From positions 1-64,000 of the forward strand of contig CACPOL010000004.1 in assembly GCA_902635545.1 (NCBI GenBank): 64,000 bases of DNA. Direction: 5' to 3'. The notes under the pieces are model-generated. The model saw only the letters and a list, made by a program, of their open reading frames with translations, made no database searches and was not told the origin of the DNA. The position numbers were made by a program, and so were the translations under genes. Positions 9,244-18,426 of this stretch are shown in pieces (position 1 is the first letter of the stretch; each line of letters opens with the position of its first letter). Origin of the DNA: an uncultured Pelagibacteraceae bacterium (GTDB lineage Bacteria > Pseudomonadota > Alphaproteobacteria > Pelagibacterales > Pelagibacteraceae).

Positions 9244-10566
9244 ATGAAAAAAATATTAATATACATATTTGCTTTTTCATTTCTTGTTAACTCCAGTAAC
9301 GCCGGAATTACTTTCTGGACTACTGAAGTTCAACCAGAAAGAATGGAAAAACAAAAAACAATGGCCAAGGCTTTTGAAGCCAAAACTGGTATTAGCGTTG
9401 AAGTAATACCTATTGAAGAAAAAGATCTTGGAACGAGAGCTACTGCAGCAGCAGCAGCGGGAAATCTACCAGATGTGATTTATCATACATTGCAATATGT
9501 TTTACCTTGGGCTGAAGCAGGCATATTAGATGTAGATGCAAATAATGATGTTGTTAAATCATTAGGAAAAAAAACATTTGCACCAGGCGCATTAAATATG
9601 GCTAAGAAAGGTGGAAAAATTGCAGCTGTTCCAGTTGATGGCTGGACTCAAATGATTGTTTACAGAAAAGACCTATTTGAAGCAGCTGGTTTAGAGCCAC
9701 CAACTTCATATGCAAACATAGTTAAAGCAGTTAATGCATTATCAAGTAATGATATGTTTGGCTTTGTAGCTGCAACAAAAACAGATGAAAATTTTATGAG
9801 CCAAGTGCTTGAACATGTGCTTTTAGCTAATGGAGTTAATCTTGTTAAAAAAGGCGGAACTAAAAAACAAGGTAAAGCTTTAAAGAATTCTTTAGAATTT
9901 TATAAAGTTATTGCTAAAGCAAGTCCTCCAGGAGAATTATTCTGGAAACAATCAAGAGCATTATACTTTGCAGGAGAAACACCAATGATAATTTGGTCTC
10001 CATTTATTATGGATGAGTTAGCGGGTTTAAGAGACTCTGCTCCTCCAACAATAAATAGTGATCCAACATCATCAGAGTTAGCTTCTAAAACTGGTTTCAT
10101 TACTAATTTTAGTGGACCTAATAATAAAAAGGGTGCTGCTTGGGCTGATGTAAGATACTTTGGCATCACTGCGGATGCAGATACTGAAGAAGCTAAAAAA
10201 TTCATCGAGTATTCAATGAGTGAGGGTTACACAGCAACATTAGGAATTGCTCCGGAAGGAAAATTTCCAGTAAGAAGAGGAAACAAGAGTGATCCTAATG
10301 CTTACACAAAAGCTTGGAGTGAATTACCAGTTGGTGTTGATAGAAAAGCTCCTTTAACAGACCTTTATTCAGCAGATGTTATTGATAACATCGTTGCAGG
10401 TTTAGATACTGCAAACAGATGGGGTGTTAAAGAGGGTGAACTTTCTAGAGCATCAAAAATTATCAATTCTCAATTTTTAAATAGAATCACTAGAGAATAT
10501 ATTGATGATCAAATCTCAGTTGATGAGGCTGTTAAGAAAATTAATGCTGAACTGGCTAAGTTTTAA
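9244..10566 (+). CDS. Sugar ABC transporter substrate-binding protein
   Basis: Signal peptide; ITFWTTEVQPERMEKQKTMAKAFEAKTGISVEVIPIEE...; gene context. Confidence 0.88.
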   Translation: MKKILIYIFAFSFLVNSSNAGITFWTTEVQPERMEKQKTMAKAFEAKTGISVEVIPIEEKDLGTRATAAAAAGNLPDVIYHTLQYVLPWAEAGILDVDANNDVVKSLGKKTFAPGALNMAKKGGKIAAVPVDGWTQMIVYRKDLFEAAGLEPPTSYANIVKAVNALSSNDMFGFVAATKTDENFMSQVLEHVLLANGVNLVKKGGTKKQGKALKNSLEFYKVIAKASPPGELFWKQSRALYFAGETPMIIWSPFIMDELAGLRDSAPPTINSDPTSSELASKTGFITNFSGPNNKKGAAWADVRYFGITADADTEEAKKFIEYSMSEGYTATLGIAPEGKFPVRRGNKSDPNAYTKAWSELPVGVDRKAPLTDLYSADVIDNIVAGLDTANRWGVKEGELSRASKIINSQFLNRITREYIDDQISVDEAVKKINAELAKF

Positions 10567-10579
10567 ATAATAAATTTAT

Positions 10580-10613
10580 AAAAAGCGGATAATATTATAT
10601 TATTCGCTTTTTA
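10580..10613 (+). terminator. Stem-loop terminator/attenuator between SBP and permease genes
   Basis: AAAAAGCGGATAAT-ATTAT-ATTATTCGCTTTTT: 14-bp stem (one G-U) ending in a U-tract. Confidence 0.7.
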
Positions 10614-10615
10614 TT

Positions 10616-11875
10616 ATGAGTGTTTCATTATCAAAATTAGAAAAAAGAACTGCTTACACTTTAGTTTTACCTGCAATCCTATTAGTTTTTGCAATTGTAT
10701 TATTTCCTATATTTGCAAATGTGTGGATCAGTTTTAAAGACATTGAATTAAAAGATATAAGAATTCCAGAACCAAGAGCAAAAAAAATTGTTAAATCAAT
10801 TTCTGAAAATGAGTCAGAATTAAAAGTGATTTATAAATTACGAAATAGTTCATTAATACAGGAAATAACAAATGTTCAACTCCAAGATAAATTTCCAAAA
10901 AATATTTCACCTATTGATCTTGATCCAAGATGTAATTTTAAATCTAAAAAGATCATTTGTGATTTTGGAAACTGGGAGGCAAAGTATAGAGAAAACTTTG
11001 AAGTAATAATAAAAAATAATAATGATGAAAGAATTGATAAAAAAATTATAAAATCTCGAAAGCCAATATTAAGCGGGACAGCAAACAATCCATTACTGAC
11101 TACAAATTTTACATTAAAAAATTTTAAAAAAGTCTTTTATGAAAATAATTTTGTTGAATTGCTTTTAACAACATTTTACTTTACTTTTTTTGGCACTGTT
11201 GGTGCAATTATCTTTGGAATTTTAGCAGCACAATTAGTTAATCAAAATATTCAAGGTCGAACATATTTGAGAGGTATTTTACTTTTTCCCTATGTAGGTC
11301 CTGTAGTTGCTTTAGCTTACACTTGGACTTTATTGTTAGATCCAAATAGTGGAACTTTAAACGCATTATTGGTTAATTTTAATATTATAGAGAAGCCAAT
11401 AAATTTATTGGGCCAGAAGTACATAACAATGAGTATTTTGGGTTTTGAATTTAAATTAAGGTTAGCTTTAACTACAGTTATATTTTTTGAAATTTGGCGT
11501 TATTTTCCTCTAGCCTTTCTTTTTATTTTAGCAAGATTGCAAGCAATACCACAAAGTTTGTATGAAGCAGCTGATGTGGATGGAGCAAGTCCAATTCAAA
11601 AATTTATCCATATCACACTGCCTCAAATTACAGCCATCATTTCAATTTTATTTATGATTAGGTTTATTTGGAACTTTAACAAATTTGAAGATATTTTTTT
11701 GTTAACCGGTGGTGCATCAGGAACAAGAACTTTACCTATTAATGTTTATCAACAAGGGTTTGCGGTATCAGATATTGGGATGGGCTCTGCTGTTTCAATT
11801 GTTATTGTAATGTTGCTTCTTAGTTTCATGATTATTTATTTTAGATTAATTGGAAAAAAAGCAAATGAAGATTAA
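10616..11875 (+). CDS. Sugar ABC transporter permease (MalF/UgpA type) with large periplasmic insertion
   Basis: AADVDGASPIQKFIHITLPQI EAA motif; ~110-aa non-TM insert after TM1. Confidence 0.88.
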   Translation: MSVSLSKLEKRTAYTLVLPAILLVFAIVLFPIFANVWISFKDIELKDIRIPEPRAKKIVKSISENESELKVIYKLRNSSLIQEITNVQLQDKFPKNISPIDLDPRCNFKSKKIICDFGNWEAKYRENFEVIIKNNNDERIDKKIIKSRKPILSGTANNPLLTTNFTLKNFKKVFYENNFVELLLTTFYFTFFGTVGAIIFGILAAQLVNQNIQGRTYLRGILLFPYVGPVVALAYTWTLLLDPNSGTLNALLVNFNIIEKPINLLGQKYITMSILGFEFKLRLALTTVIFFEIWRYFPLAFLFILARLQAIPQSLYEAADVDGASPIQKFIHITLPQITAIISILFMIRFIWNFNKFEDIFLLTGGASGTRTLPINVYQQGFAVSDIGMGSAVSIVIVMLLLSFMIIYFRLIGKKANED

Positions 11876-13058
11876 ATCATTAATAATATTTTTAGTTATA
11901 TCGTCTTTTTTTCTGACCTGTATTTTATCAATTTGGAAGATCATGTCTACCTTACAGGGTTTAAGTTTTACTAATTTAAATATCATACCCATTTTCTTAA
12001 TTGGTATCCTATTATCTTTGGTATTTGTTATAATCGGCAATAGGATTAATCACTTAATAAAGATTTTTTCATTATCATTTTTATTTTCAATTTTATATTT
12101 TTACTTAAATGAGGCATCTCCTTATTGGTATATTTTTGGAGTTTTCTTAATCACTTTATTTTTTACAAACAAACTCAAGAAATATAGCATGCAATCTTTA
12201 AAGGAAGATTTTATATCTGAAAAAATTATTTTTGATTTCATTACTCTGTTTGGCATTGTTTTCTTTGCATTTGTAATTTTATTTCCTTTTTACATTATGC
12301 TGGTTACAAGTTTTAAAACTCAGATAGCTTTATTAGTTAACCCTTTAGATTTTAGCCTAGATTTTACAAAAAGCTTAACTGAGTTATTTAAGTCTTATTT
12401 TGTAATCTTTAAAACTTATAATTTTGGACGATACATCTTAATTAGTTCAGCCGTTTCTATTGGAACTGTTATTGTAACATTACTATTTGCAATCCCTGCA
12501 GCTTATGCTGTTGCTAGATTAAATTTCTTTGGCAAAAACTTTTTATCAACCTCGATCTTAATTATTTATATGTTTCCAGCTATAGTATTAGTGATCCCTT
12601 TATATACCTTGTTTAGTCAACTTGGATTAAGAAACTCAATCTTTGGCCTTTTGATTGTTTACACAGCCACAACCTTGCCGGTTGCTATCTATATGTTGCA
12701 AGGTTATTTTAGAAGTATTCCTAAAGAAATTGAGGATGCAGGTATTATGGATGGTCAGAATTGGTTTGGTATAATCTTAAAAATTATTATTCCTTTAAGT
12801 TTACCAGCTATTGCGTCCGTTGCTTTATATGTTTTTATGATAGCATGGAATGAATTTCTCTTTTCTTTGATGTTTTTAGATAGTCCTAAATCTTTTACTT
12901 TATCAAGAGCTATCCAATATTTAAGTGGAGATGCTGAAACTCCTCGTCAATATTTAATGGCAGGATCCGTCATAGTCACTTTACCAGTGCTTTTTATTTT
13001 CATATATTTTGAAAAATATCTTGTTAGCGGTTTAACTGCTGGCAGTGTAAAGGAATAA
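11865..13058 (+). CDS. Sugar ABC transporter permease (MalG/UgpE type) with N-terminal TM extension
   Basis: IEDAGIMDGQNWFGIILKIIIPLSLPAIA EAA motif; track start TTG 11850, ATG 11865 preferred. Confidence 0.85.
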   Translation: MKIKSLIIFLVISSFFLTCILSIWKIMSTLQGLSFTNLNIIPIFLIGILLSLVFVIIGNRINHLIKIFSLSFLFSILYFYLNEASPYWYIFGVFLITLFFTNKLKKYSMQSLKEDFISEKIIFDFITLFGIVFFAFVILFPFYIMLVTSFKTQIALLVNPLDFSLDFTKSLTELFKSYFVIFKTYNFGRYILISSAVSIGTVIVTLLFAIPAAYAVARLNFFGKNFLSTSILIIYMFPAIVLVIPLYTLFSQLGLRNSIFGLLIVYTATTLPVAIYMLQGYFRSIPKEIEDAGIMDGQNWFGIILKIIIPLSLPAIASVALYVFMIAWNEFLFSLMFLDSPKSFTLSRAIQYLSGDAETPRQYLMAGSVIVTLPVLFIFIYFEKYLVSGLTAGSVKE

Positions 13059-13060
13059 AT

Positions 13061-13106
13061 ATTTTACTTATTCCTCTTGTTCAATTATAAATATTAGCAT
13101 AAACAC
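13061..13106 (+). repeat. 46-bp direct repeat, right copy; probable tRNA-Leu promoter region
   Basis: attttacttattcctcttgttcaattataaatattagcataaacac, just upstream of tRNA-Leu; matches 6212..6257. Confidence 0.8.
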
Positions 13107-13123
13107 TAATGAAAATAACTCAT

Positions 13124-13209
13124 GCCCTCGTGGTGAAATTGGTAGACACAAAGGACTTAAAATCCTTGCCCTTTTGGGAGTGCCAGTTCGAGTCTGGCCG
13201 AGGGCACCA
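13124..13209 (+). tRNA. tRNA-Leu(UAA)
   Basis: Acceptor GCCCTCG/CGAGGGC, long variable arm, anticodon loop CTTAAAA, encoded CCA. Confidence 0.95.
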
Positions 13210-13214
13210 GATGT

Positions 13215-13985
13215 ATGTTTAAACCTTTGATTATTTCCGACAAAAATAAAAAATCATTAAAGATAAAATTGTTTCTATTAAAAAAAATTAAATCATTTGG
13301 CTTAACGAAACCAAATTTAACAATAGTTATAGGAGGTGATGGTTTTATGCTTCAAACTTTAAAAAAAAATAAAAATAAATCAAAACTTTTTTATGGAATT
13401 AATTCAGGAAATTATGGTTTTTTAATGAATAAATTTTCTTCAAAAGATACAATTAAAAATTTATCCAAAGCAAAAATGACAACAATTTATCCTTTGGAGA
13501 TGAGAGTAAAAAATAAACAAGGAATTACAAAGAAATATTTAGCTATTAATGAAGTTTCTATTTTAAGACAAAGTAGACAAGCCGCAACACTTTCAATAAA
13601 AAATGGTTCTAAGCAAATTATTAAAAAACTTATAGCTGATGGAGTGTTAGTTTCAACGCCGGCAGGAAGCACTGCTTACAATCTTTCAGTTCATGGACCA
13701 ATTTTAAGTTTAAATTCAAAAAAACTTTCTATTGCTCCAATAAGTGCTTTCCGGCCAAGAAGATGGAAGGGCAAAATTATTAGTGATAAATCTACGATTA
13801 TTATTAAAAATCTTAACCCAACTAAAAGACCAGTAAGCGCTGTTGCAGATAATCATGAGGTAAGAAATTCTAAATTAATAAGAATTAAAACTGATAGTAA
13901 AATTAAGTTTAATCTTTTGTATGATATTAATCGAAGTTTACAAAAAAAGATTAAAATTGAACAATCCAGGAAGGAAACTTCATAA
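13215..13985 (+). CDS. nadK: NAD kinase
   Basis: IVIGGDGFMLQTL, GINSGNYGFLMN, STPAGSTAYNLSVHGPIL. Confidence 0.9.
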   Translation: MFKPLIISDKNKKSLKIKLFLLKKIKSFGLTKPNLTIVIGGDGFMLQTLKKNKNKSKLFYGINSGNYGFLMNKFSSKDTIKNLSKAKMTTIYPLEMRVKNKQGITKKYLAINEVSILRQSRQAATLSIKNGSKQIIKKLIADGVLVSTPAGSTAYNLSVHGPILSLNSKKLSIAPISAFRPRRWKGKIISDKSTIIIKNLNPTKRPVSAVADNHEVRNSKLIRIKTDSKIKFNLLYDINRSLQKKIKIEQSRKETS

Positions 13986-14056
13986 AATTAGGTTTAAAAA
14001 TATAAGTATTTATCAATATTTACTATTAGAATATTTTTTATTTGACCATTCAAAAA

Positions 14057-14425
14057 ATGAACGCTATTGTTCAATTTATGAACTATAACAATAGAGATAA
14101 TGAGGAACATTTTGAAATTTTACGAAAAATCTCAAAAAAACCTAAATCATCCCAAAGACAACTTGCAAAAGAATTAGGCATAAGTTTAGGAAAATTAAAT
14201 TATTGTTTAAAAGAGTTAAGAGCAAAAGGATTAATTAAAATTGAAAATTTTAAAAAAAATCCTAATAAATTAAATTACTTATATGTTTTAACTCCACATG
14301 GAATTTCATCAAAAACTAAAATGACTATAAATTTTATGAAAAGAAAAATGAGAGAGTATGATGAGCTGAAATTAGAAATTTATAATCAACAAAAAAAGAA
14401 AAATAGTAGAAATAATATTAGATAG
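14057..14425 (+). CDS. MarR/winged-helix regulator of the EPS-associated type
   Basis: EEHFEILRKISKKPKSSQRQLAKELGISLGKLNYCLKELRAKGLIKIENFKKNPNKLNYLYVLTPHG; start codon uncertain. Confidence 0.75.
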   Translation: MNAIVQFMNYNNRDNEEHFEILRKISKKPKSSQRQLAKELGISLGKLNYCLKELRAKGLIKIENFKKNPNKLNYLYVLTPHGISSKTKMTINFMKRKMREYDELKLEIYNQQKKKNSRNNIR

Positions 14426-14427
14426 TT

Positions 14428-15333
14428 ATGAGTGATTTTGGTCATAATAAGCCCCCATTGGATCCTAAAGAAACAATACAAAATAATATTAACAGAAAGA
14501 TACCAATATTAGATAGAGAGCCTCAATATTTTAAAGGCGTTCCTATTCCAAGTTGGATTGAATTAAGTTTGATAGATGTTTGTAATAGATCTTGTAGTTT
14601 TTGTCCTAAGTCTGATGAAAGTATTGCGCCAAATACTTATCAAAAAATGCAGATGCTGCTCATTGATAAATTGGTTGACGATTTAAATAAAATAAATTTT
14701 CAAGGTGCTTTTTGTCTTTGTGGATATGGTGAACCCATGCTTCACAAAAAACACATTGAAATTTCTAATAAACTAGGTGCAGTTGGAGGGGTTGAGATTA
14801 TAACTAACGGGGATTTAATTAATAAAAAAACATTATTAGAAATTTACAATTCAAAAGTTACGAGACTTCTCATAAGTCTTTATGATGGTGAGGAACAAGT
14901 TACAAAATTTAAGAAATTGATTAGGGAATGTAATATACCAGAAGATTTTGTAATTTTAAGAGATAGATGGTACAGCGATAAAGTTGATTATGGAGTAAAA
15001 TTAACCAATAGAACAGGTACTGTAGAGGTTGGAAATCAACAAAATTATCAAGATTTTCAAAAAGAAAAATGTTTTTATACAGCTTATCAAACATTAATTG
15101 ATTGGAACGGGGATGTTTTTTTGTGCCCTCAAGATTGGCAAAGACGACAGTCGATGGGGAATATAATGCAGCAAGATTTTTTTGAAATATGGAATGGGCC
15201 AATTTTATCAAAATATAGAAGAAAGTTACTTAGTGGTGATAGAAATTTAAGTCCCTGTAATAAATGTAATGCAGATGGAAAGATTTACGGTATCAAACAT
15301 AATGATGCATGGAACAAGTCTATAAAGATTTAA
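14428..15333 (+). CDS. Radical SAM / SPASM-domain protein
   Basis: CNRSCSFCPKS CxxxCxxC motif; C-terminal SPASM-like LCPQDW...PCNKC. Confidence 0.85.
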   Translation: MSDFGHNKPPLDPKETIQNNINRKIPILDREPQYFKGVPIPSWIELSLIDVCNRSCSFCPKSDESIAPNTYQKMQMLLIDKLVDDLNKINFQGAFCLCGYGEPMLHKKHIEISNKLGAVGGVEIITNGDLINKKTLLEIYNSKVTRLLISLYDGEEQVTKFKKLIRECNIPEDFVILRDRWYSDKVDYGVKLTNRTGTVEVGNQQNYQDFQKEKCFYTAYQTLIDWNGDVFLCPQDWQRRQSMGNIMQQDFFEIWNGPILSKYRRKLLSGDRNLSPCNKCNADGKIYGIKHNDAWNKSIKI

Positions 15334-15350
15334 TTTTTAAAAATTAAATA

Positions 15351-17081
15351 ATGAAAAATTTTTTTGAAAAGTCAATTTATGCCATATCTCCTGTTTACTA
15401 TTTTAAGCTATACTTAATTTTATTTCTTACACTTATAAGTGTATTTATTGAATTGATTGGCATAGGTTTGATTATACCAATTTTGACAATATTTGTTGAC
15501 AATGATTATTTAAAATATACTAAAATTTTTTTTTCAGAGGAAAAACCAAAGGAAGAAATATTTAGAATAATTTTAGTTCTATTTGTTTTTGTTTATTTTT
15601 GTAAATTTTTAATTTTAAGATATTTAATTCACCAACAAAATGAACTTTCACATAAAATGTACACTGATCTTTCTAGAAAAATTTTTGAAAATTATTTATA
15701 TAAAGATTTTTTGTTTCACGTAAGGAATAATTCATCAAATTTAATAAGAAATATTCAAACAGAAGCTAATATTTTCTGTTTTCACGTTATTTTTCCCGGA
15801 ATAAAGCTCATATCTGAAGTCGTAATATTTCTTTCAATAACTAGCCTTTTGTTAATATTTAATTTTAAAGCATCTTTGGTGGTAATTTCTTTTTTTTCAA
15901 TAGTTGGTTATTTTTTGATAAAACGAACAAATTCAAAATTAAAACATTGGGGTGAAATTAGACAGTATCATTCTTCGCAAACCTTAAAACAATTACAACA
16001 AAGCTTTTTAAGCTTGAGAGAGGTAATTATAAATAACATACAACAAATTTTTTTAAATAAATATCACAGTCATAATTTAATGAATGCGTTTGCTGGAAGA
16101 AATAGAGATACAACAGTACAAATGCCTAGATTAATTCTTGAATTATTGGGTGTTACAACTTTTGTGGTTTTAATCTTTTTTTTATTAAGGTTAGGTCAAC
16201 CAATTTCAGAAATATTTGTAATTATTGGAGTGTTCTTTTTTGCTGCTGTAAGACTTTTTCCCTCAATAACAAAAATAATAAATTCTGTCCAATCTTTAAG
16301 GTATAATAACGCAGCTGTTGATTTGATATATAATGAGTTAATTGATTTTAAAGAAAATCAAATCTCGATCGTTAATAAAAAAAAATCTGATGATAAAAAT
16401 AAAATAGAATTTAAAGAAATTTTATTTAAGGATTTAGATTTTAGTTATGATCAAAATAAGAAAAAAATACTTGAAAAAATTAATTTGCAGATTGAAAAAA
16501 AAGATAAGATTGGCTTAATTGGAAAAACAGGAGTTGGTAAAACTACATTTATAAATTTAATTACTGGTTTATTAGAATGTGATAAAGGTGGGATTTTTAT
16601 CGATAAACAAAATTTAAATATAATAAAACCGGAATGGCAAAAAATAATTGGTTATGTTCCACAGTCTGTTTCGATTATTGATGAAAATATTTTATTTAAT
16701 GTAACTTTAGAACATGATGAGAAAAAAGTAGATTTTGAAAAATTAAATGAGGTTTTAAAAACTGTAGATTTGTACGATTATATATTTAGTTTACCAAAAA
16801 ATGTTTTTGAAATAGCTGGTGAAAGGGGAATGAAATTATCTGGCGGTCAATCACAAAGAATTGGAATAGCAAGAGCACTTTATAAGGATCCAAAAATTTT
16901 AATATTTGATGAAGCTACAAATTCACTTGATGAAACAACAGAAAATTTTATATTAAAAAAATTATTTGATTTAGAGGATAAAACTATAATTACAATCTCT
17001 CATAGAGACAATTCACTTAAATATTGTAACAAGATTTTCGAAATTAAAAATAATTCAATAAATGAGATAAAAATTAAATGA
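15351..17081 (+). CDS. ABC exporter (fused TM-ATPase), probable polysaccharide/lipid flippase
   Basis: N-terminal TM domain; GKTGVGKTTFINLITGLL, LSGGQSQRIGIARAL, LIFDEATNSLD. Confidence 0.88.
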   Translation: MKNFFEKSIYAISPVYYFKLYLILFLTLISVFIELIGIGLIIPILTIFVDNDYLKYTKIFFSEEKPKEEIFRIILVLFVFVYFCKFLILRYLIHQQNELSHKMYTDLSRKIFENYLYKDFLFHVRNNSSNLIRNIQTEANIFCFHVIFPGIKLISEVVIFLSITSLLLIFNFKASLVVISFFSIVGYFLIKRTNSKLKHWGEIRQYHSSQTLKQLQQSFLSLREVIINNIQQIFLNKYHSHNLMNAFAGRNRDTTVQMPRLILELLGVTTFVVLIFFLLRLGQPISEIFVIIGVFFFAAVRLFPSITKIINSVQSLRYNNAAVDLIYNELIDFKENQISIVNKKKSDDKNKIEFKEILFKDLDFSYDQNKKKILEKINLQIEKKDKIGLIGKTGVGKTTFINLITGLLECDKGGIFIDKQNLNIIKPEWQKIIGYVPQSVSIIDENILFNVTLEHDEKKVDFEKLNEVLKTVDLYDYIFSLPKNVFEIAGERGMKLSGGQSQRIGIARALYKDPKILIFDEATNSLDETTENFILKKLFDLEDKTIITISHRDNSLKYCNKIFEIKNNSINEIKIK

Positions 17082-17998
17082 TTAAAAAAATTAAGAAATT
17101 TTTTGCTTCAGTTTTAAAAAATATATTTTTTGAGGAAATTGATAAAAAATTATTATTAGAAGGAAAAAAAATATCATTGTTAAATAAAAAAATTAAAAAA
17201 ATAAAAAATCTTTCTGATGTTGAATTTAAGGTTTATTCTCAATGGGGAGAGGATGGTATAATTGATTGGATTACAAATAAATTTCCAAATTTACCTAAGT
17301 CTTTTTTAGAGATAGGCACAGAAAATTATTTAGAAGCAAATACTAGATTTTTATTGATTAATAAAAATTGGGATGGATATTTAGTAGAAGCAGACAAAGA
17401 GGCTGTTAAAAAAATCAAATCCCAAAAAATTTATTGGAAGTATAACTTAAAGGTTGTGAACGATTTTGTAACAAAAGATAATATAAATAATGTCATTAAG
17501 AAACTTGGCGTTCCTAAAAAACTTGGGTTATTAAGTGTTGATATAGACGGCATAGATTATTGGGTTCTAAAACAGCTATCTATTGTAGATCCAGCAATTA
17601 TAGTTTGTGAATATAATTCTTTATATGGTCTGAAAGAGTCAATTACAGTGCCTTACAAGAAAAACTTTACTAGGTCAAAAGAACATTACAGTAATCTTTA
17701 TTTTGGAGCTTCTATTCAAGCTTTTAAAAGTTTATTAAATCAAAAAAATTATATTTTGCTAGGAACAAATTCAGCAGGAAATAATGCTTTTTTTATTAAA
17801 AAAACTTTTTCAAACCAAGTAAAGAAAATTATTAATGAAAGAAAGATATTTAAATCAAAATTTAGAGAAAGTAGAAACAGAAAAGGTAATTTGACATATT
17901 TAGATAAAAAACAATCTTTAAAATTAATTGAGAATGAGTTTTTTATTGATTTGAAGAATAATAAAAAAAAAAAATTAATCAATATGAAGATAAATTAA
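17078..17998 (+). CDS. Putative SAM-dependent (FkbM-like) methyltransferase
   Basis: FLEIGTENYLEANTRFLLINKNWDGYLVEAD; cluster context. Confidence 0.5.
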   Translation: MIKKIKKFFASVLKNIFFEEIDKKLLLEGKKISLLNKKIKKIKNLSDVEFKVYSQWGEDGIIDWITNKFPNLPKSFLEIGTENYLEANTRFLLINKNWDGYLVEADKEAVKKIKSQKIYWKYNLKVVNDFVTKDNINNVIKKLGVPKKLGLLSVDIDGIDYWVLKQLSIVDPAIIVCEYNSLYGLKESITVPYKKNFTRSKEHYSNLYFGASIQAFKSLLNQKNYILLGTNSAGNNAFFIKKTFSNQVKKIINERKIFKSKFRESRNRKGNLTYLDKKQSLKLIENEFFIDLKNNKKKKLINMKIN

Positions 17999-18005
17999 AA
18001 TTGAT

Positions 18006-18425
18006 ATGAAAAATAAAATTTTAGAAATTAAACATAAGAAAAAATTGTATGCGTTAATAATAAAAAAAAAGAGAAGATTTATAAATAAAGGTGTAGATTT
18101 TGTAACCAAAGAAAGTGACCTAATACAATTAGGATTTTTAAACCATAAAAAAAACCATAAAATTAAATCTCATATTCATTTAAAAAAACCTAGAATAATA
18201 AATTATTGTACTGAAGTACTTTTAATAGAAAAAGGTAAAGTTAAAATTACTTTTTATGACTCAAAAAACCAAAATATTAAAAAAGATCAGATATTAAAAA
18301 AAGGTGATATAATAATTTTATTTCAAGGCGGGCATGGATTTAAGATTCTTGAGAAAACTCAAATCATTGAAATTAAACAAGGACCTTATGTTGAAAATAA
18401 AGATAAAAAGATTATAGAAAATTAA
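18006..18425 (+). CDS. Cupin-like protein
   Basis: HIHLK...EVLLIEKGKVKITFYD...KKGDIIILFQGGHGFKIL. Confidence 0.6.
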   Translation: MKNKILEIKHKKKLYALIIKKKRRFINKGVDFVTKESDLIQLGFLNHKKNHKIKSHIHLKKPRIINYCTEVLLIEKGKVKITFYDSKNQNIKKDQILKKGDIIILFQGGHGFKILEKTQIIEIKQGPYVENKDKKIIEN

Positions 18426-18426
18426 A

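Noticed and set aside
9900-10205. 101-aa minus ORF in SBP gene
   Set aside because: Antisense shadow of a well supported CDS.
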